Positions 45,432 through 55,659 of a DNA stretch of 64,000 nt are shown here, piece by piece (within the stretch, counting starts at the first letter, position 1; each line of letters opens with the position of its first letter). Source of the stretch: Zoogloeaceae bacterium (GTDB lineage: Bacteria; Pseudomonadota; Gammaproteobacteria; Burkholderiales; Rhodocyclaceae); assembly GCA_031277315.1 (NCBI GenBank), contig JAITMP010000030.1, forward strand, positions 1 through 64,000. The letters run 5' to 3'. The notes beneath the pieces were generated by a model that was not told where the DNA came from, ran no database searches, and saw nothing but the letters and a program-made list of their open reading frames with translations. The translations under genes and the position numbers were made by a program.

Positions 45432-46522
45432 AGACGATTCTCGTCATGGCCGGCGGCACCGGCGGCCACGTCTTCCCCGGTCTGGCGGTGGCCGATTACC
45501 TGCGCGAGCGCGGCTGGCGCGTGGTCTGGATGGGCAATCCCGATGGCATGGAAGCGACGCTGGTGCCGTCGCGCGGCTACGAAATGGCTTGGGTGCGCTT
45601 CGCCGCGCTGCGCGGCAAGGGCGTGTGGCGCAAGCTGATGCTGCCGGTGAACCTGCTGCGCGCCTGCTGGCAATCCCTGCGCGCGCTGTCGCGTGTCGCG
45701 CCGGATGTCGTGCTCGGCATGGGCGGCTACATCACGTTTCCCGGCGGCATGATGGCGGCGCTGCGCCGCCGTCCGCTGGTGGTGCATGAGCAGAATTCGG
45801 TCGCCGGGCTGGCCAACCGCGTTTTGGCCGGCGTCGCCGACCGTGTGTTGAGCGGTTTCCCCAATGTGCTGAAGCGGGGCGTGTGGACCGGCAATCCGGT
45901 GCGCGCCGACATCGCCGCGCTGCCGGCGCCGGCGCCGCGTTACGCCGGCCGCAACGGGCCGCTGAATCTGCTGGTGGTCGGCGGCAGCCTCGGCGCGCAG
46001 GCGCTCAACGACGCCGTGCCGCGGGCGCTGGCGCTGATTCCGGCGGCGGAGCGGCCGCGCGTGACGCACCAGTCCGGCGCGAAGCAGATCGAGGCGCTGC
46101 GCGCCGCCTACGCGGCGGCGGGCGTGACAGCAGACGCGGCAGCGAACGCGGCGGCAAGCGTCGGCGTGGAACTGCTCGGTTTCATCGACGACATGGCGGC
46201 CCGCTACGCCGCCGCCGATCTCGTCATCTGCCGTGCCGGCGCGCTGACTGTCGCCGAGCTGGCGGCGGCGGGCGCGGCAAGCGTGCTGGTGCCTTTGCCG
46301 CACGCGGTGGACGACCACCAGACCGGCAATGCGCGCTTTCTCGCCGAAGCCGGCGCGGCGATCCTGCTGCCGCAAGCGGAACTGACGGCGGAAAAGCTGG
46401 CCGGCCTGCTGCGCGGTTTGACGCGCGCGCAACTGGCGGCGATGGCGGAGAAAGCGCGCGCGCTGGCGAAGCCGGAAGCGGCGCGCGCCGTCGCCGAAAT
46501 CTGCATGGAGGCCGCCAAATGA
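45428..46522 (+). CDS. murG: UDP-GlcNAc:lipid I GlcNAc transferase
   Basis: A 364-residue GT28 enzyme that makes lipid II on the cytoplasmic face of the membrane. Motifs are [53 protein letters not shown] and [15 protein letters not shown]. It overlaps ftsW by ATGA and murC by ATGA. Confidence 0.97.
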   Translation: MKTILVMAGGTGGHVFPGLAVADYLRERGWRVVWMGNPDGMEATLVPSRGYEMAWVRFAALRGKGVWRKLMLPVNLLRACWQSLRALSRVAPDVVLGMGGYITFPGGMMAALRRRPLVVHEQNSVAGLANRVLAGVADRVLSGFPNVLKRGVWTGNPVRADIAALPAPAPRYAGRNGPLNLLVVGGSLGAQALNDAVPRALALIPAAERPRVTHQSGAKQIEALRAAYAAAGVTADAAANAAASVGVELLGFIDDMAARYAAADLVICRAGALTVAELAAAGAASVLVPLPHAVDDHQTGNARFLAEAGAAILLPQAELTAEKLAGLLRGLTRAQLAAMAEKARALAKPEAARAVAEICMEAAK

Positions 46523-47910
46523 AACATAAAGTGCGCCGCCTCCACTTTGTCGGCATCGGCGGCTCGGGCATGAGCGGCATCGCCGAAGTGATGCTCAACC
46601 TCGGCTATGAAGTGAGCGGTTCCGATCTGGCTGACAATGCCGCCACGCGGCGCCTGAGCGGACTCGGCGCGCAAGTGCGCATCGGCCATCGCGCCGAATA
46701 CATCGCCGGGGCCGACGCGGTGGTGGTGTCCACCGCCGTCAAGGAAGACAACCCGGAAGTGCAATCGGCGCGTGAGCGCCGGATTCCCGTTGTGCCGCGC
46801 GCGCTGATGCTGGCTGAATTGATGCGTCTGAAGCAGGGCATCGCCGTCGCCGGCACACACGGCAAAACCACCACCACGAGCCTGGTGGCGAGCGTGCTGG
46901 CCGAAGGCGGCGTCGATCCGACTTTCGTCATCGGCGGACGGCTGAACAGCGCCGGCGCGCATGCCCGGCTCGGCGCGGGCGAGTTCATCGTCGTCGAGGC
47001 GGACGAATCGGACGCGTCCTTCCTGCACCTTGCGCCGGTGATCGCCGTCGTCACCAACATTGATGCCGATCACATGGAGACTTACGGCCACGATTTTGGC
47101 CGTCTCAAGCGGGCCTTCATCGACTTTCTGCAACGCCTGCCGTTCTACGGCGCCGCCATCCTTTGCGAGGACGATCCGCATCTGCGCGAGATCATGCCCG
47201 AGGTCGCCAAGCCGATCGTGCGCTACGGCCTCGCCGAATCGGCCCACGTCCGCGCCGTCGATATCCGGCACGAGGGCGGGCGCATGCGCTTCTCCGTGCT
47301 GCGGTCGGGCGCGGCGCCGAAGCTCGACATCGTGCTCAACCTGCCCGGCGTGCATAACGTGCGCAACGCGCTGGCGGCAATCGCGGTGGCCGAGGAAGTG
47401 GGCGTGGCCGACGCCGCCGTCGTCAAGGCGCTGGCGGATTTCAGGGGCGTGGGCCGGCGCTTCCAGCGCTACGGCGAGATTCCGCTCAAGGACGGCGGCC
47501 ATTTCACGCTGATCGACGACTACGGCCATCATCCGGTGGAGATGGCGGCGACGCTGGCCGCCGCGCGCGGCGCTTTTCCGGGCCGCCGTCTGACGCTCGC
47601 CTTTCAGCCGCACCGCTACACGCGCACGCGCGACTGCTTTGAGGATTTCGTCAAGGTGCTCGCCGGCGCCGATCTGCTGCTGCTGGCCGAGGTCTACCCG
47701 GCCGGCGAAGCGCCGATCGTCGCCGCCGACAGCCGCGCGCTGGCGCGGGCGGTTCGCGTCGCCGGCGCGGTCGAGCCGATCTTCGTCGAAGACATCAACG
47801 ACATGCCGGCGCAGATCCTGAACGTCGCGCGCGACGGCGACGTGGTGCTGACGATGGGCGCCGGCTCCATCGGCGGCGTGCCCGGAAAACTGGCGCAGGG
47901 AGGCGGCTGA
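46519..47910 (+). CDS. murC: UDP-MurNAc:L-Ala ligase
   Basis: A 463-residue Mur ligase starting the peptide stem. The N-terminus is [19 protein letters not shown], the ATP loop [16 protein letters not shown], with [24 protein letters not shown] and [11 protein letters not shown]. Its ATG 46519 overlaps the murG stop; the long upstream frame extension lies in murG and is spurious. murB starts 1 bp after it ends. Confidence 0.97.
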   Translation: MKHKVRRLHFVGIGGSGMSGIAEVMLNLGYEVSGSDLADNAATRRLSGLGAQVRIGHRAEYIAGADAVVVSTAVKEDNPEVQSARERRIPVVPRALMLAELMRLKQGIAVAGTHGKTTTTSLVASVLAEGGVDPTFVIGGRLNSAGAHARLGAGEFIVVEADESDASFLHLAPVIAVVTNIDADHMETYGHDFGRLKRAFIDFLQRLPFYGAAILCEDDPHLREIMPEVAKPIVRYGLAESAHVRAVDIRHEGGRMRFSVLRSGAAPKLDIVLNLPGVHNVRNALAAIAVAEEVGVADAAVVKALADFRGVGRRFQRYGEIPLKDGGHFTLIDDYGHHPVEMAATLAAARGAFPGRRLTLAFQPHRYTRTRDCFEDFVKVLAGADLLLLAEVYPAGEAPIVAADSRALARAVRVAGAVEPIFVEDINDMPAQILNVARDGDVVLTMGAGSIGGVPGKLAQGGG

Positions 47911-47911
47911 G

Positions 47912-48808
47912 ATGACGGCTCCGGCAACCTTGCGCGGCGAACTGCGCTTCAATGAATCGATGGCGCGGCATGTCAGTTGGCGCGCCGGCGGTGCGGCGGC
48001 GCGCGTCTACGTGCCGGCCGATCTCGACGATCTGGCCGCTTTTCTGCGCGCCACCCGCATCGACGAGCCGCTGCTGTGCGTCGGCCTCGGCAGCAATTTG
48101 CTGGTGCGCGACGGCGGCTTCGACGGCACGGTCGTGCTGCTGCATGCCGCTCTGGGACGGCTGGTTTTCGCCGACGGCCTCGTGTATGCCGAGGCTGGCG
48201 TTGCCAGCCCGAAGGTGGCGCGCTTCGCCGCCGAGCAGGGTCTTGCCGGCGCGGAATTTCTCGCCGGCATTCCCGGCACCGTCGGCGGCGCGCTGGCGAT
48301 GAACGCCGGTTGTCACGGCGGCGAAACCTGGCGCATCGTCGAGCGGGTTCTGATGCTGGATCGCTACGGCGTCGCGCATGAACGCGCGGCGGCCGATTTC
48401 GAGATCGGTTATCGCCACGCCGGCTTGCGCGCGGCGAGCGACGAGTTGTTCGCCGCCGCCTGGTTCCGTCTGCCGCCGGGCGACGGCGACGCGGCGCGGG
48501 CGCGCATGCGGGAACTGCTGGAAAAGCGCGCCGCCAGCCAGCCGTTGACGCTGCCGAACGCGGGTTCGGTGTTTCGCAATCCGCCGGGCGATCACGCCGC
48601 GCGGCTGATCGAGGCGGCGGGATTGAAGGGGCTGACGGCGGGCGGGGCGCGGGTATCGGAACAGCATGCCAATTTCATTGTGAACCCGGAGCGGCGCGCC
48701 ACGGCGGCGGACATCGAAACGCTGATCGAGCAGGTGCGGGCGACGGTGCGCGAACGCTTTGGCGTGGAATTGACGCGCGAAGTCAGAATCGTCGGAGAAA
48801 AGGCGTGA
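47912..48808 (+). CDS. murB: UDP-N-acetylenolpyruvoylglucosamine reductase
   Basis: A 298-residue FAD enzyme that reduces UDP-GlcNAc-enolpyruvate to UDP-MurNAc with NADPH. Motifs are [45 protein letters not shown] and [14 protein letters not shown], with the catalytic Ser in the last. Placement between murC and ddl occurs in several lineages. GTGA overlap with ddl. Confidence 0.97.
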   Translation: MTAPATLRGELRFNESMARHVSWRAGGAAARVYVPADLDDLAAFLRATRIDEPLLCVGLGSNLLVRDGGFDGTVVLLHAALGRLVFADGLVYAEAGVASPKVARFAAEQGLAGAEFLAGIPGTVGGALAMNAGCHGGETWRIVERVLMLDRYGVAHERAAADFEIGYRHAGLRAASDELFAAAWFRLPPGDGDAARARMRELLEKRAASQPLTLPNAGSVFRNPPGDHAARLIEAAGLKGLTAGGARVSEQHANFIVNPERRATAADIETLIEQVRATVRERFGVELTREVRIVGEKA

Positions 48809-49728
48809 CGCAGACATTCGAAAAAACGGGAAAAGTGGCGGTGCTGATGGGCGGCGCGTCCGCCGAGCGCGAGATTTCGCTGATGTCCGGCCATGCCGTG
48901 CTGGCGGCGCTGCGGCGGCGCGGCGTCGACGCGCATGCCTTCGATCCGGCCGAGCGGGCGCTGTGGTCGCTGAAGGAAGAAGGTTTCACGCGCGCCTTCA
49001 TCGTCCTGCACGGTCGCGGCGGCGAGGACGGCACGGTGCAGGGCGCGCTCGAAACGCTCGGCATTCCTTACACCGGCAGCGGCGTGATGGCCTCGGCGCT
49101 GTGCATGGACAAGTGGCGCACGAAAATGATCTGGCATGCCAACCGGCTGCCGACGCCGGCTTGGCGCATTCTCAAGGCGGATACCGACTGGGAAGCGGTG
49201 GCCGCCGAACTCGGCCTGCCGATCTTCGTCAAGCCGGTGCGCGAAGGTTCCAGCGTCGGCATCGTCAAGGTGACGCGCGCGGACGATCTGCGCGCCGCCT
49301 ACGAAACGGCGGCGCGGCACGATCCGCTGGTGATCGCCGAGCAGTTCATCGAGGGAGAGGAACTGACGGCGGCGTTTCTCGGCCAGCAGGCGCTGCCGCT
49401 GGTGCGCGTCGTCGCGCCGGGCGGCAACTACGATTGGCAGAACAAGTATTTCAGCGACGAGACGCAGTATTTCTGTCCCAGCGGCCTGCCTGAATCGGCC
49501 GAAGCGACGATTCAGGATTTGACGATGGAAGCGGCGCGGCTGCTCGATTGCCGCGGCTGGGGCCGCGCCGATCTGATTCTCGATGCCGCCGGCAAACCCT
49601 GGCTGCTGGAGATGAACACCGCGCCGGGCATGACCGGCCATTCGCTGGTGCCGATGGCGGCGCGCGCCGTCGGCATTGATTTCGATGAATTGTGCGTGCG
49701 GATTCTGGAGCGGGCGGCGCTTGGCTAA
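48805..49728 (+). CDS. ddl: D-alanine--D-alanine ligase
   Basis: A 307-residue ATP-grasp enzyme. Motifs are [49 protein letters not shown] and [16 protein letters not shown]. It supplies the dipeptide for MurF. GTG start overlapping murB. Confidence 0.97.
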   Translation: MTQTFEKTGKVAVLMGGASAEREISLMSGHAVLAALRRRGVDAHAFDPAERALWSLKEEGFTRAFIVLHGRGGEDGTVQGALETLGIPYTGSGVMASALCMDKWRTKMIWHANRLPTPAWRILKADTDWEAVAAELGLPIFVKPVREGSSVGIVKVTRADDLRAAYETAARHDPLVIAEQFIEGEELTAAFLGQQALPLVRVVAPGGNYDWQNKYFSDETQYFCPSGLPESAEATIQDLTMEAARLLDCRGWGRADLILDAAGKPWLLEMNTAPGMTGHSLVPMAARAVGIDFDELCVRILERAALG

Positions 49729-50494
49729 AAAGAAAACACATGACGACACCGGATTTTGGGGCAGGCCGCAACTCATGAACCTGATCGCCGATCTGTTGTT
49801 CTTCGCCGCCGCACTGGCGCTCGGCTATGCCGCCGTTCTGGCGGTGGCGCGGCTGCCGGTGCTGCCGGTGCGCGCGCTGACCATCAGCGGCCCGCTGCGG
49901 GAAGTGACGCCGGCGCAGATCGCGTCCGCCGCGCGCGAGGCGGTGACGGGCAATCTTTTCGCCGTCGATCTCGACGCGGTGCGCGCCGCCTTCAGCAAGC
50001 TGCCCTGGGTGCGCCGGGTCGAGGCCTGGCGGCGCTGGCCGGACGGTATCGCGCTGGAAATCGAGGAGCATGTCGCCGTCGCGCGCTGGCAGCAGGCGGA
50101 TGATGCCGAGGCGCAGCTGGTCAACAGCGCCGGCGAGGTGTTCGCCGCCGCCAGCGACGCGCCGCTGCCGCTGCTCGCCGGGCCCGAGGGAACGGCGGCG
50201 GCGGTGCTTGCCCGCTACCGCGAACTGCTGCCGCGCGTCGAGCCGCTCGGATGGCGGCCGCGCAGCCTGTCGCTCAGTCCGCGTCAGGCCTGGCAATTAC
50301 AACTGGATGACGGCGCCGTGCTGGAACTCGGGCGCGATCAGGACAAGTCGGGCGTCAACGAACGGCTGCAGCGTTTCGTGGCGGCGCATGGGCAGATGGC
50401 CGGGCAATTGCGAGGACGTATTGCCGCCGTCGATTTGCGCTATCCGAACGGCTTCGCCGTGCGGCTGGCGCGGGCGGGAGAGGAAGGGAAATGA
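49721..50494 (+). CDS. ftsQ: Cell division protein FtsQ
   Basis: A 257-residue bitopic protein: cytoplasmic N-terminus, one helix at about residues 20-42, then the POTRA domain ([20 protein letters not shown]) and a beta domain ([21 protein letters not shown]). The start is set at TTG 49721, which overlaps the ddl stop, because betaproteobacterial FtsQ begins with a W-x-x-P segment (FWGRPQL here) that lies before the only early ATG (49775). This start is moderately sure. Its stop overlaps ftsA as ATGA. Confidence 0.88.
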   Translation: MAKKKTHDDTGFWGRPQLMNLIADLLFFAAALALGYAAVLAVARLPVLPVRALTISGPLREVTPAQIASAAREAVTGNLFAVDLDAVRAAFSKLPWVRRVEAWRRWPDGIALEIEEHVAVARWQQADDAEAQLVNSAGEVFAAASDAPLPLLAGPEGTAAAVLARYRELLPRVEPLGWRPRSLSLSPRQAWQLQLDDGAVLELGRDQDKSGVNERLQRFVAAHGQMAGQLRGRIAAVDLRYPNGFAVRLARAGEEGK

Positions 50495-51723
50495 GCAAGG
50501 AAGCGAAGAATCTGATCGTCGGCCTCGACATCGGCACCTCGAAGATCGTCGCCATCATCGCCGAACTGACGTCCGAAGGCCGGCTCGAAATCCTCGGCCT
50601 GGGCAGCCATCAGGAATCGCGCGGCCTGAAAAAAGGCATGGTGGTCAACATCGAAGCGACGGTGAACGCCATCTCGCGCGTCGTGCAGGAAGTCGAACTG
50701 ATGGCCGACTGCAAAGTGAAGGAGGTCTACACCGGCATCGCCGGCAGCCATATCAAAAGCTTCAATTCCAACGGCATGGTGGCGATCAAGGACAAGGAAG
50801 TCTCGCCGATGGATGTCGACCGCGTCATCGAGACGGCGCGCGCCATGCCGATCCCCTCCGACCAGCAGATCCTGCACATCCTGACGCAGGAGTTCATCGT
50901 CGACGGTCAGGACGGCGTGCGCGAGCCGATCGGCATGAGCGGCGTGCGTCTCGAAGTGAGAACGCATATCGTCACCGGCGCCGTCTCGGCGGCGCAGAAC
51001 ATCGTCAAGTGCGTGCGCCGCTGCGGCCTCGAAGTGATTGATCTGGTGTTGCAGCCGCTCGCCTCCAGCTATGCCGTGCTGACCGAAGACGAGAAAGATT
51101 TGGGCGTCTGCCTGATCGACATCGGCGGCGGCACCGCCGACATCGCCGTGTTTACCCAGGGCGCCATCCGCCATACGGCGGTGATTCCGGTGGCCGGCGA
51201 CCAGATCACCAACGACATCGCCCACGCCCTGCGCACGCCGACGACGGAGGCGGAGGAGATCAAGATTCAATACGGCGTCGCCCTGCATCAGCTTGCCGAT
51301 CCCGACGAGACGTTCGAGGTGCCCGGCATCGGCGAACGCAGCCCGCGCCGCCTGTCGCGGCAGACGCTGGTCGATGTCGTCGAGCCGCGCGTGACGGAAC
51401 TCTATCAGTTGATCCTCGCCGAACTGCGGCGCAGCGGCTATCACGACCTGCTCTCCTCGGGGATCGTGCTCACCGGCGGCAGTTCGGTGATGCTCGGCAT
51501 GGTCGAGCTGGGCGAGGAAATTTTTCACATGCCGGTGCGCCTGGGCGTGCCGAAATACGCCGGCCGCCTGGCCGAAGTGGTGCAGCATCCGCGCTACGCC
51601 ACCGGCATGGGCCTGCTGCTGGAAGGCATGGCGCAGAAGAAGCGCGGCATCGAGGCGCACCGGACGCGCACCTTCAAGCAGGTGCTGGGGAATATGCGAT
51701 CGTGGTTCGAGAAGAATTTTTGA
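50491..51723 (+). CDS. ftsA: Cell division protein FtsA
   Basis: A 410-residue actin-like ATPase that tethers FtsZ to the membrane. Motifs are IVGLDIGTSKIVAII, CLIDIGGGTADIAVF and IVLTGGSSVMLGMVE. The C-terminal amphipathic helix (MRSWFEKNF) is the membrane-binding tip. Overlaps ftsQ by 4 bp. Confidence 0.97.
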   Translation: MSKEAKNLIVGLDIGTSKIVAIIAELTSEGRLEILGLGSHQESRGLKKGMVVNIEATVNAISRVVQEVELMADCKVKEVYTGIAGSHIKSFNSNGMVAIKDKEVSPMDVDRVIETARAMPIPSDQQILHILTQEFIVDGQDGVREPIGMSGVRLEVRTHIVTGAVSAAQNIVKCVRRCGLEVIDLVLQPLASSYAVLTEDEKDLGVCLIDIGGGTADIAVFTQGAIRHTAVIPVAGDQITNDIAHALRTPTTEAEEIKIQYGVALHQLADPDETFEVPGIGERSPRRLSRQTLVDVVEPRVTELYQLILAELRRSGYHDLLSSGIVLTGGSSVMLGMVELGEEIFHMPVRLGVPKYAGRLAEVVQHPRYATGMGLLLEGMAQKKRGIEAHRTRTFKQVLGNMRSWFEKNF

Positions 51724-51834
51724 GCGGTGCGTGGTTGCCGGCTGCCAGTTGCCGGCTATCGGGCAGGAGTTGGGGCAGGGGCAGGTTCAACTGGCGACCG
51801 GAAACTGGCAACCATTTTTAACAAGGAGGCGAAC
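51724..51834. repeat. Inverted repeat in the ftsA-ftsZ spacer
   Basis: The 111-bp gap has arms GCCAGTTGCCGG (51744-51755) and CCGGAAACTGGC (51798-51809), with GTTGCCGGC repeated on the left and GGGGCAGGGGCAGG in the loop. The hairpin would lie in the ftsZ mRNA leader. Confidence 0.65.
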
Positions 51835-52986
51835 ATGTTTGAAATCATCGACAAGGAACCGACCGGCACGGTCATCAAAGTGATTGGCGTCGGCGGCGCG
51901 GGCGGCAATGCCGTCGATCACATGATCCGCGAAGGCGTGCAGGGCGTGGAGTTCATCTGCGCCAACACCGACGCGCAGGCGCTTGACCGCAGCCAGGCGC
52001 AGCGCAAGCTGCCGCTCGGGCCGGGGCTGGGCGCCGGCGGCAAGCCGGAGAAAGCGCGCGCGCTGGCTGAAGCCGAGCGCGAAAACATCGCCGAGGCGCT
52101 GCGCGGCGCTCACATGGCTTTCATCACCGCCGGCATGGGCGGCGGCACCGGCACCGGCGCCGCGCCGGTCGTCGCCGAGGTGGCGCGGGATCTGGGCATT
52201 CTCACCGTCGCCGTGGTGACCAAGCCCTTCGAGTTCGAGAACGCCAAACGCATGCAGGTGGCCGAGCAGGGGCTGGCCGAACTGGCGCGCCACGTCGATT
52301 CCCTCATCGTCATTCTCAACGAGCGCCTGACCGAGGTGCTGGGCGAGGACATCAGTATGATCGCCGCCTTCAAGACGGCCGACAACGTGCTGCGCAACGC
52401 GGTCGGCGGGATTGCCGAGATCATCAACGTGCCGGGTCTGGTGAACGTCGACTTCGAGGACGTGCGCACGGTGATGGGCGAGATGGGCAAGGCGATGATG
52501 GGTTCGGCAGCGGCGTCCGGCGTGGACCGCGCCCGGCTGGCCGCCGAGCAGGCCGTCGCCAGCCCGTTGCTCGACGGCATCGAGCTTTCCGGCGCCCGCG
52601 GCGTGCTGGTGAATATTTCCGCCAGCAACGCGCTCGGCATGAAGGAGGTGCGCGAGGTGATGAATACCATCCGCGCCTACGCCGCCGAGGACGCCCACGT
52701 CATCTTCGGCACCGTGTTCGATGACGCCATGCAGGACAATCTACGCGTCACGGTGGTGGCGACCGGCTTGGGCGCGGCCGCCGCCCGGCAGTTCCGGCCG
52801 CGCATCGAAGTGGTGGCGCAGAAGACCGGCACGGACAACGAAGGCATCGTTGAGGCGATCGACTATGTTGATCTGGAAGTGCCGGCGGTGATCCGCAGCC
52901 GCCGCCGTCACGCTGTCGAGGCCATGGCTGCCAGCGGCGTGGACAAACTGGACATTCCGTCCTTCCTCCGCAGGCAGGCCGACTGA
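51835..52986 (+). CDS. ftsZ: Cell division GTPase FtsZ
   Basis: A 383-residue tubulin homologue that forms the Z ring. Motifs are IGVGGAGGNAVDHM, the GTP loop MGGGTGTGAAPV, the T7 loop FADVRTVM-like segment NVDFEDVRTVMGEMG, and the C-terminal partner-binding tail KLDIPSFLRRQ. The start is ATG 51835 with AAGGAGG 7 nt before, the strongest ribosome site in the cluster. It is separated from ftsA by a hairpin-bearing spacer. Confidence 0.98.
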   Translation: MFEIIDKEPTGTVIKVIGVGGAGGNAVDHMIREGVQGVEFICANTDAQALDRSQAQRKLPLGPGLGAGGKPEKARALAEAERENIAEALRGAHMAFITAGMGGGTGTGAAPVVAEVARDLGILTVAVVTKPFEFENAKRMQVAEQGLAELARHVDSLIVILNERLTEVLGEDISMIAAFKTADNVLRNAVGGIAEIINVPGLVNVDFEDVRTVMGEMGKAMMGSAAASGVDRARLAAEQAVASPLLDGIELSGARGVLVNISASNALGMKEVREVMNTIRAYAAEDAHVIFGTVFDDAMQDNLRVTVVATGLGAAAARQFRPRIEVVAQKTGTDNEGIVEAIDYVDLEVPAVIRSRRRHAVEAMAASGVDKLDIPSFLRRQAD

Positions 52987-53060
52987 TGCCGGACGGATGC
53001 GCAATGCGGCATGAAGGCGCGCCGTGATAAACTTCGCCTCTTCATCATAGCGCCGCCATC

Positions 53061-53975
53061 ATGCTGCAACAGCGCACGCTCAAATCGCTGATCCGCGCCA
53101 CCGGCGTCGGGCTTCATTCCGGGGCCAAGGTCACCATGACCTTGCGTCCGGCGGCGCCCGACACCGGCATCGTCTTCCGCCGCGTCGACCTCGACCCGCC
53201 GGTGTCGCTGCGCGCCGACCCGTTCGCCGTCGGCGATACCCGCCTCGCCTCCTGTCTGGAGCGCGACGGCGTCAAGATCGCCACGGTCGAGCACCTGATG
53301 TCGGCCCTCTCCGGCCTCGGCATCGACAACGCCTGGGTGGATGTCGACGCCGCCGAGATTCCGATCATGGACGGCAGCGCGGCGCCGTTCGTTTTCCTCA
53401 TCCAGTCCGCCGGCATCGAGGAACAGCCGGTCGCCAAGCAGTTCATCCGGGTGAAGAAAACGGTTCGCGTCGAGGAAGACGACAAGTGGGCCGAACTGGC
53501 CCCTTATGACGGCTTCCGCCTCACCTTTTCGATCATCTTCAGCCATCCCGTTTTCGACAAATCGAATCCGAGCGTGACGGTGGACTTCGCCGAGCATTCC
53601 TATGTGCGCGAAGTCGCGCGCGCGCGTACGTTCGGCTTTATGCAGGATGTCGAGCACATGCGCGCGCAAGGGCTGGCGCTCGGCGGCAGCCTCGAAAACG
53701 CCATCGTCATGGACGAGTACCGCGTGCTCAACGCCGACGGCCTGCGCTACGGCGACGAGTTCGTCAAGCACAAAGTGCTGGACGCGGTCGGCGATCTCTA
53801 TCTCCTCGGCCACCCCCTGCTGGGCGCCTTCTCCGCGCACAAGTCCGGCCACGCCCTCAACAACAAGCTGCTGCGGGCGCTGCTTGCCGACAGCGCGGCT
53901 TGGGAGCGGGTCTGCTTCGAGCACATCGAGGAAGCGCCCGCCTCGGTCGTCCGGCTGTTCGCGCAACAGGCCTGA
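53061..53975 (+). CDS. lpxC: UDP-3-O-acyl-GlcNAc deacetylase
   Basis: A 304-residue zinc deacetylase, the committed step of lipid A synthesis. Motifs are [33 protein letters not shown] with a zinc His, and the [12 protein letters not shown] segment with HxxxH-type zinc/catalytic His. A TGATAAACT about 36 nt upstream resembles an extended -10. Confidence 0.97.
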   Translation: MLQQRTLKSLIRATGVGLHSGAKVTMTLRPAAPDTGIVFRRVDLDPPVSLRADPFAVGDTRLASCLERDGVKIATVEHLMSALSGLGIDNAWVDVDAAEIPIMDGSAAPFVFLIQSAGIEEQPVAKQFIRVKKTVRVEEDDKWAELAPYDGFRLTFSIIFSHPVFDKSNPSVTVDFAEHSYVREVARARTFGFMQDVEHMRAQGLALGGSLENAIVMDEYRVLNADGLRYGDEFVKHKVLDAVGDLYLLGHPLLGAFSAHKSGHALNNKLLRALLADSAAWERVCFEHIEEAPASVVRLFAQQA

Positions 53976-53981
53976 TTTCCC

Positions 53982-54167
53982 ATGCTGATGCTGCGGATCG
54001 TCGGCGTTCTGGTGGCGATCGCCATCGGCGCCGGCATCGTCGCGTTCCTGTTCACCCGCGACAAACGCTATCTGCGCCTGTCCGCGCAAATCGCCAAATA
54101 CGCCGCCCTGTTCGCCCTGATCGTCCTCGCCCTGATGTTCCTGGAACGGGCGATAGTCGTTTTCTAG
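53982..54167 (+). CDS. Small two-helix membrane protein, unknown
   Basis: A 61-residue protein with two hydrophobic helices (about 5-25 and 41-59) separated by the basic loop TRDKRYLRLSAQIAK. It starts 6 bp after lpxC and ends 2 bp from the dciA stop, which is on the other strand. The family is not recognised. Tight spacing, coding-like codon use and a compact TM-loop-TM form support it as a real gene. Confidence 0.7.
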   Translation: MLMLRIVGVLVAIAIGAGIVAFLFTRDKRYLRLSAQIAKYAALFALIVLALMFLERAIVVF

Positions 54168-54169
54168 AT

Positions 54170-54607
54170 TCAGCGGCTACGGTCAACTAATTGTTTCAGA
54201 GAGTTTTTCAATGGGGCGTCATCCGGCAGGTTGTCGGCCAGGGCTTGCAGTCCGGTTTTGACGTCGACGCTGACGGGCGCGCGCGTGTCACGCCGATTTT
54301 TTGGCTGTATCGTGATATCGGCGGGTTGCACTTTGACCTGTATTTCGGTAACCTCGGCACCCTCTAAAAGCAGTTTGTCCGTGAGGCTTGGCAGGATCTG
54401 CCTCAGTTTCGCGGCAACCGCGCCGGAATCGGCGTGAATAACTACCTTCCCCGACTTGAAATTGGCCACGCGGCTCGACGCGGCCAGATAGTCAGGCGCG
54501 ATTTTCTCGAAAATGCGCTGGAGTTTGACCAGCCGCCCGGCGTGCGCCGACAGGCGCGATAGATCGCCGGCGGAATTCAGGTAAGCGTTGAGAGAACGCG
54601 CGGCCAT
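54170..54607 (-). CDS. dciA: DUF721/DciA-family replicative helicase loader
   Basis: A 145-residue protein. The N-terminal part matches DUF721 (DciA): LVKLQRIFEKIAPDYLAASS, GKVVIHADSGAVAAKLRQI, LTDKLLLEGAEVTEIQVKVQP. DciA interacts with and helps load DnaB in bacteria lacking DnaC. The place between lpxC and the M23-secA pair, on the opposite strand, is the same as in Pseudomonas. The start is ATG 54607; an open extension upstream overlaps the divergent gene and is not real. No strong ribosome site. Confidence 0.87.
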   Translation of the reverse strand: MAARSLNAYLNSAGDLSRLSAHAGRLVKLQRIFEKIAPDYLAASSRVANFKSGKVVIHADSGAVAAKLRQILPSLTDKLLLEGAEVTEIQVKVQPADITIQPKNRRDTRAPVSVDVKTGLQALADNLPDDAPLKNSLKQLVDRSR

Positions 54608-54631
54608 TGTTGAATTTTTTGGAGGGACGGC

Positions 54632-55573
54632 GTGCATATTATTCTCGTCTCCAACCGCTTGGCAACCGCCAAGACCGTTACGATTACCGCCCGCCATCTG
54701 GCGCTGGCGACCGTTGGGCTGGCGCTGGCCGTGCTGGTGCTGTCTTCGCTGTTTTCCTACGTCACCGTCCGCCACGCAGCGGAGATTCGCCTGCCTTTTC
54801 TGCAAAGTCTGCTGACGAGCATGCATGAGCAGGAAAACCGGAAAACGCAGATGTTCCTGCGCGAGAACCTGAACGCGATGGCGGTCCGGCTGGGGCAGAT
54901 GCAGGCGCAATTGATGCGTCTCGACACCCTCGGCGAGCGATTGGGGCAGACGGTCGGCATCAAGACCTCGGAGTTGAAGCCGAACGAAGCCGGGCAGGGC
55001 GGCCCCCTGATCGGGCCGGCGAAGCCGCTGACGGCGGAAGAATTGCAGACCCGGCTTGACCAGCTTTCCCGCCAGTTGGAGTCGAGAAGCGATTATCTTG
55101 GCCTGATCGAATCCGAGCTGATGGACGAGCGGGTGAAGAAGAATCTGCTGCCGACGGCGCTGCCTCTTGAGGCGCAATGGAACGCATCCAGCTTTGGCCG
55201 CCGCATCGATCCTTTCACCGGCGAGCAGGCCATGCACGAAGGCGTCGATTTCGTCGCCGAGTCGGGCACGCCGATTTTCGCCGCTGCTGCCGGCATTGTT
55301 GTTGCGGCGGAACACCATCCCCAATACGGCAACATGATCGAGATTGATCATGGCAACGACCTGGTTACCCGTTACGCGCACGCCTCGAAACTGACGGTTC
55401 CGCTGGGCGCCGTGGTCAAGCGCGGCCAGAAAATCGCGGAAGTGGGCACGACGGGCCGCTCCACCGGCCCGCATCTGCATTTCGAGGTTCGCTTCCAGGG
55501 CGTGGCGCAGAACCCGAACCGCTTTCTGCGCAACGCCCAGCAGCAGGCGCTGACGCTCGCCGGGCATAAGTAG
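54632..55573 (+). CDS. M23-family peptidoglycan endopeptidase or activator
   Basis: A 313-residue protein: short cytoplasmic start, one helix at about residues 25-47, a coiled coil (60-165) and a LytM domain. The zinc ligands HEGVD (H-x3-D) and HLHFE are present, plus YAHASKLTV, so the domain may be an active endopeptidase. GTG start 54632, preceded by GGAGGG. The 24-bp gap to dciA means their control regions overlap. secA follows after 86 bp. Confidence 0.92.
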   Translation: MHIILVSNRLATAKTVTITARHLALATVGLALAVLVLSSLFSYVTVRHAAEIRLPFLQSLLTSMHEQENRKTQMFLRENLNAMAVRLGQMQAQLMRLDTLGERLGQTVGIKTSELKPNEAGQGGPLIGPAKPLTAEELQTRLDQLSRQLESRSDYLGLIESELMDERVKKNLLPTALPLEAQWNASSFGRRIDPFTGEQAMHEGVDFVAESGTPIFAAAAGIVVAAEHHPQYGNMIEIDHGNDLVTRYAHASKLTVPLGAVVKRGQKIAEVGTTGRSTGPHLHFEVRFQGVAQNPNRFLRNAQQQALTLAGHK

Positions 55574-55610
55574 GCGAATGAGTTATCCCGCCGTCCTGCC
55601 GGGGGCGGCA

Positions 55611-55619
55611 TGGTAAAAT
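55611..55619 (+). promoter_or_regulatory. Extended -10 element for secA
   Basis: TGGTAAAAT, 41 nt before the secA ATG, fits an extended -10. No good -35 is visible. Confidence 0.4.
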
Positions 55620-55659
55620 TCATCCTTTTTCCGGACGCCCGTCACAGCGGCGTTTTCGC

